Assembly: GCF_040729435.1 (NCBI RefSeq) | Contig: NZ_CP160398.1 | Location: 4,383,001-4,447,000 of the forward strand | Length of the DNA: 64,000 bases | Direction: 5' to 3' | Source: Pseudomonas sp. HOU2 | GTDB lineage: Bacteria > Pseudomonadota > Gammaproteobacteria > Pseudomonadales > Pseudomonadaceae | The notes under the pieces: generated by a model | The model's input: the letters and a program-made list of their open reading frames with translations, nothing else | Database searches by the model: none | What the model was told of the DNA's origin: nothing | Part shown: in pieces, positions 62,830-64,000 of the stretch | Position numbering within the stretch: the stretch's first letter is position 1 | Layout: every line of letters begins with the position of its first letter | Made by a program: the position numbers and the translations under genes

Positions 62830-64000
62830 ATGGATGATCACGGACGTAGCCCTTCTTCCAACCAGCCAATCCTTTATGTACTCGATACCAACGTATTGAT
62901 TCACGATCCAAATGCCCTGCTGAATTTCGAAGAACACCACGTCGCGATCCCGATGACCGTGCTTGAAGAGCTGGACAAGCTCAAGAGCGGCCATCACAGC
63001 GTTGCTGCCGAATGCCGTCAGGCCATCCGGCTGATCGACAAGACCCTGGGCGATGCCTCCCCCGAGGACGTCGAGCTGGGTGTGCCGATCCAGCGCGGCA
63101 AGGGCGGGCCAAAGGGCTTGCTGTCAATTCTGATGAGCAAACAGGCCGAGTCGAACCTGATTCTGCCCGAGCATCTGAACGACAACAAAATCATCAACCA
63201 GTTGATCGATCTGCACACCCGTGATCCGAAGAAGGCCGTGGTGCTGGTCACCAAAGACATCAACATGCGCCTGAAGGCGCGCGCCTGCGGCATCGATGCC
63301 GAGGACTACAGCACCGACCAGTTGGTCGATGACGTGTCCCTGCTGCCCAACGGCTACCACAACATGACCGGCTCCTTCTGGGACCGCGTCAGCAAAGTCG
63401 AAACCCGTCAGGATCACGGCCGCACCTGGCATCAGGTGCAGTTGATCGACAACCTGCCGGCGGTGCACATCAACGAGTTCATCATTGACGAACAAGGCTT
63501 TGTCGGCTGGATCAAGGAAATTCAGGAAGACAGGCTGCTGATCCTCGATTTGCATCAGGAACCGCTGTTGCATCAGGAAGCCTGGGGTCTCAAACCACGG
63601 GACATCTACCAGAGTCTGGCGCTGTACGCCTTGCTGGATCCGGACATTCACCTGGTCAACCTTTCGGGTGCAGCGGGTTCCGGTAAAACCATTCTGGCGC
63701 TGGCCGCAGCGATTGAGCAGACCATGGTCAGCAAACGCTATCGCCGGATCATCGCGACCCGCAGCGTGCAGGGCCTGGATCAGGAAATCGGCTTCCTGCC
63801 CGGCACCGAAGCGGAAAAAATGGAGCCTTGGCTGGGCGCCATCACCGACAACCTCGAAGCCTTGCACATGGATGACGAAAACACCCATGGCAGCGTCGAC
63901 TACATCCTCAGCAAAGTGCCGTTGCAGTTCAAATCGCTCAACTACATTCGCGGTCGCAGCTTCCAGCAGAGCCTGATCCTGATCGACGAATGCCAGAACC
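62830..64000 (+). CDS. PhoH-family ATPase with N-terminal PIN domain (partial, C-terminus beyond window)
   Basis: 390 residues are visible from ATG 62830 (AGGTGA about 7 nt upstream), open to the window end. The N-terminal PIN-like RNase domain begins ILYVLDTNVLIHDPNALLNFEEHHVAIPMTVLEELD with conserved acidic residues. The PhoH ATPase domain follows, with Walker A SGAAGSGKT at about 278-286 and Walker B LILIDECQN at the very end. PIN-PhoH (PhoH2) proteins are thought to be RNA helicase/RNases. No neighbours after it can be seen. Confidence 0.93.
   Translation, partial: MDDHGRSPSSNQPILYVLDTNVLIHDPNALLNFEEHHVAIPMTVLEELDKLKSGHHSVAAECRQAIRLIDKTLGDASPEDVELGVPIQRGKGGPKGLLSILMSKQAESNLILPEHLNDNKIINQLIDLHTRDPKKAVVLVTKDINMRLKARACGIDAEDYSTDQLVDDVSLLPNGYHNMTGSFWDRVSKVETRQDHGRTWHQVQLIDNLPAVHINEFIIDEQGFVGWIKEIQEDRLLILDLHQEPLLHQEAWGLKPRDIYQSLALYALLDPDIHLVNLSGAAGSGKTILALAAAIEQTMVSKRYRRIIATRSVQGLDQEIGFLPGTEAEKMEPWLGAITDNLEALHMDDENTHGSVDYILSKVPLQFKSLNYIRGRSFQQSLILIDECQN

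Overview
The window is a chromosomal segment of a Pseudomonas, most likely of the P. fluorescens group. It has a GC-rich, densely coding layout with three families of REP/REPIN palindromes (around AGGAGCTGCCGCAGGCTGCG, GCGAGGGAGCTTGCTCCCGC and GGGAGCTGGCTTGCCAGCG), a complete twelve-gene alginate operon, iron-starvation sigma/anti-sigma/TonB-receptor modules, and Pseudomonas-type orphan families (DUF3509, DUF6124, DUF3649, DUF3325). There are no rRNA, tRNA, CRISPR or insertion-sequence genes.

Layout. 1-2.2 kb: SirB1-family protein (cut by the window edge), a leucine-dehydrogenase-like protein with an altered catalytic lysine, and SOS-controlled yebG with a perfect LexA box. 2.2-7.1 kb: a signalling island made of a LuxI acyl-homoserine-lactone synthase, an AfsA-type (gamma-butyrolactone) synthase carrying a PilZ-like tail, an old-yellow-enzyme flavoprotein and an SDR reductase, all on the minus strand. 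A LuxR regulator is divergent and a lux box lies between. 7.3-13 kb: PsiE, DUF3509, a serine transporter/serine deaminase pair with a divergent LysR regulator, and a ribosome-associated HPF/RaiA-like protein. 13-23.7 kb: two iron-uptake cell-surface-signalling modules back to back around a Fur-box-like sequence. 23.8-39.6 kb: regulators (AraC, three LysR), small exporters, a PET-type efflux operon (outer membrane lipoprotein, FUSC, DUF1656, HlyD), an MFS exporter, reductases, and a stretch full of intergenic repeats. 39.7-42.6 kb: an orphan Rhs/TccC-like protein.

42.7-59.5 kb: algD-alg8-alg44-algK-algE-algG-algX-algL-algI-algJ-algF-algA, all on the minus strand, preceded by a roughly 0.8 kb non-coding region upstream of algD. 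AlgD makes GDP-mannuronate from the GDP-mannose supplied by AlgA. Alg8/Alg44 polymerise under c-di-GMP control. AlgG/X/L/K/E epimerise, acetylate, trim and export. AlgI/J/F supply acetyl groups. REPINs sit at three junctions of this operon and one is fused into the 5' end of algK. 60.2-64 kb: yaaA, a NodB-like deacetylase with degenerate catalytic motifs, and the start of a PIN-PhoH ATPase that runs off the end.

The most notable candidate system is the 2.3-7.1 kb island. It places AHL signalling and a set of enzymes resembling a gamma-butyrolactone pathway under one quorum-sensing control region. A triple Hfq/Crc-type A-rich motif lies between luxI and the afsA-like gene. Its product is unknown and its novelty is my inference.
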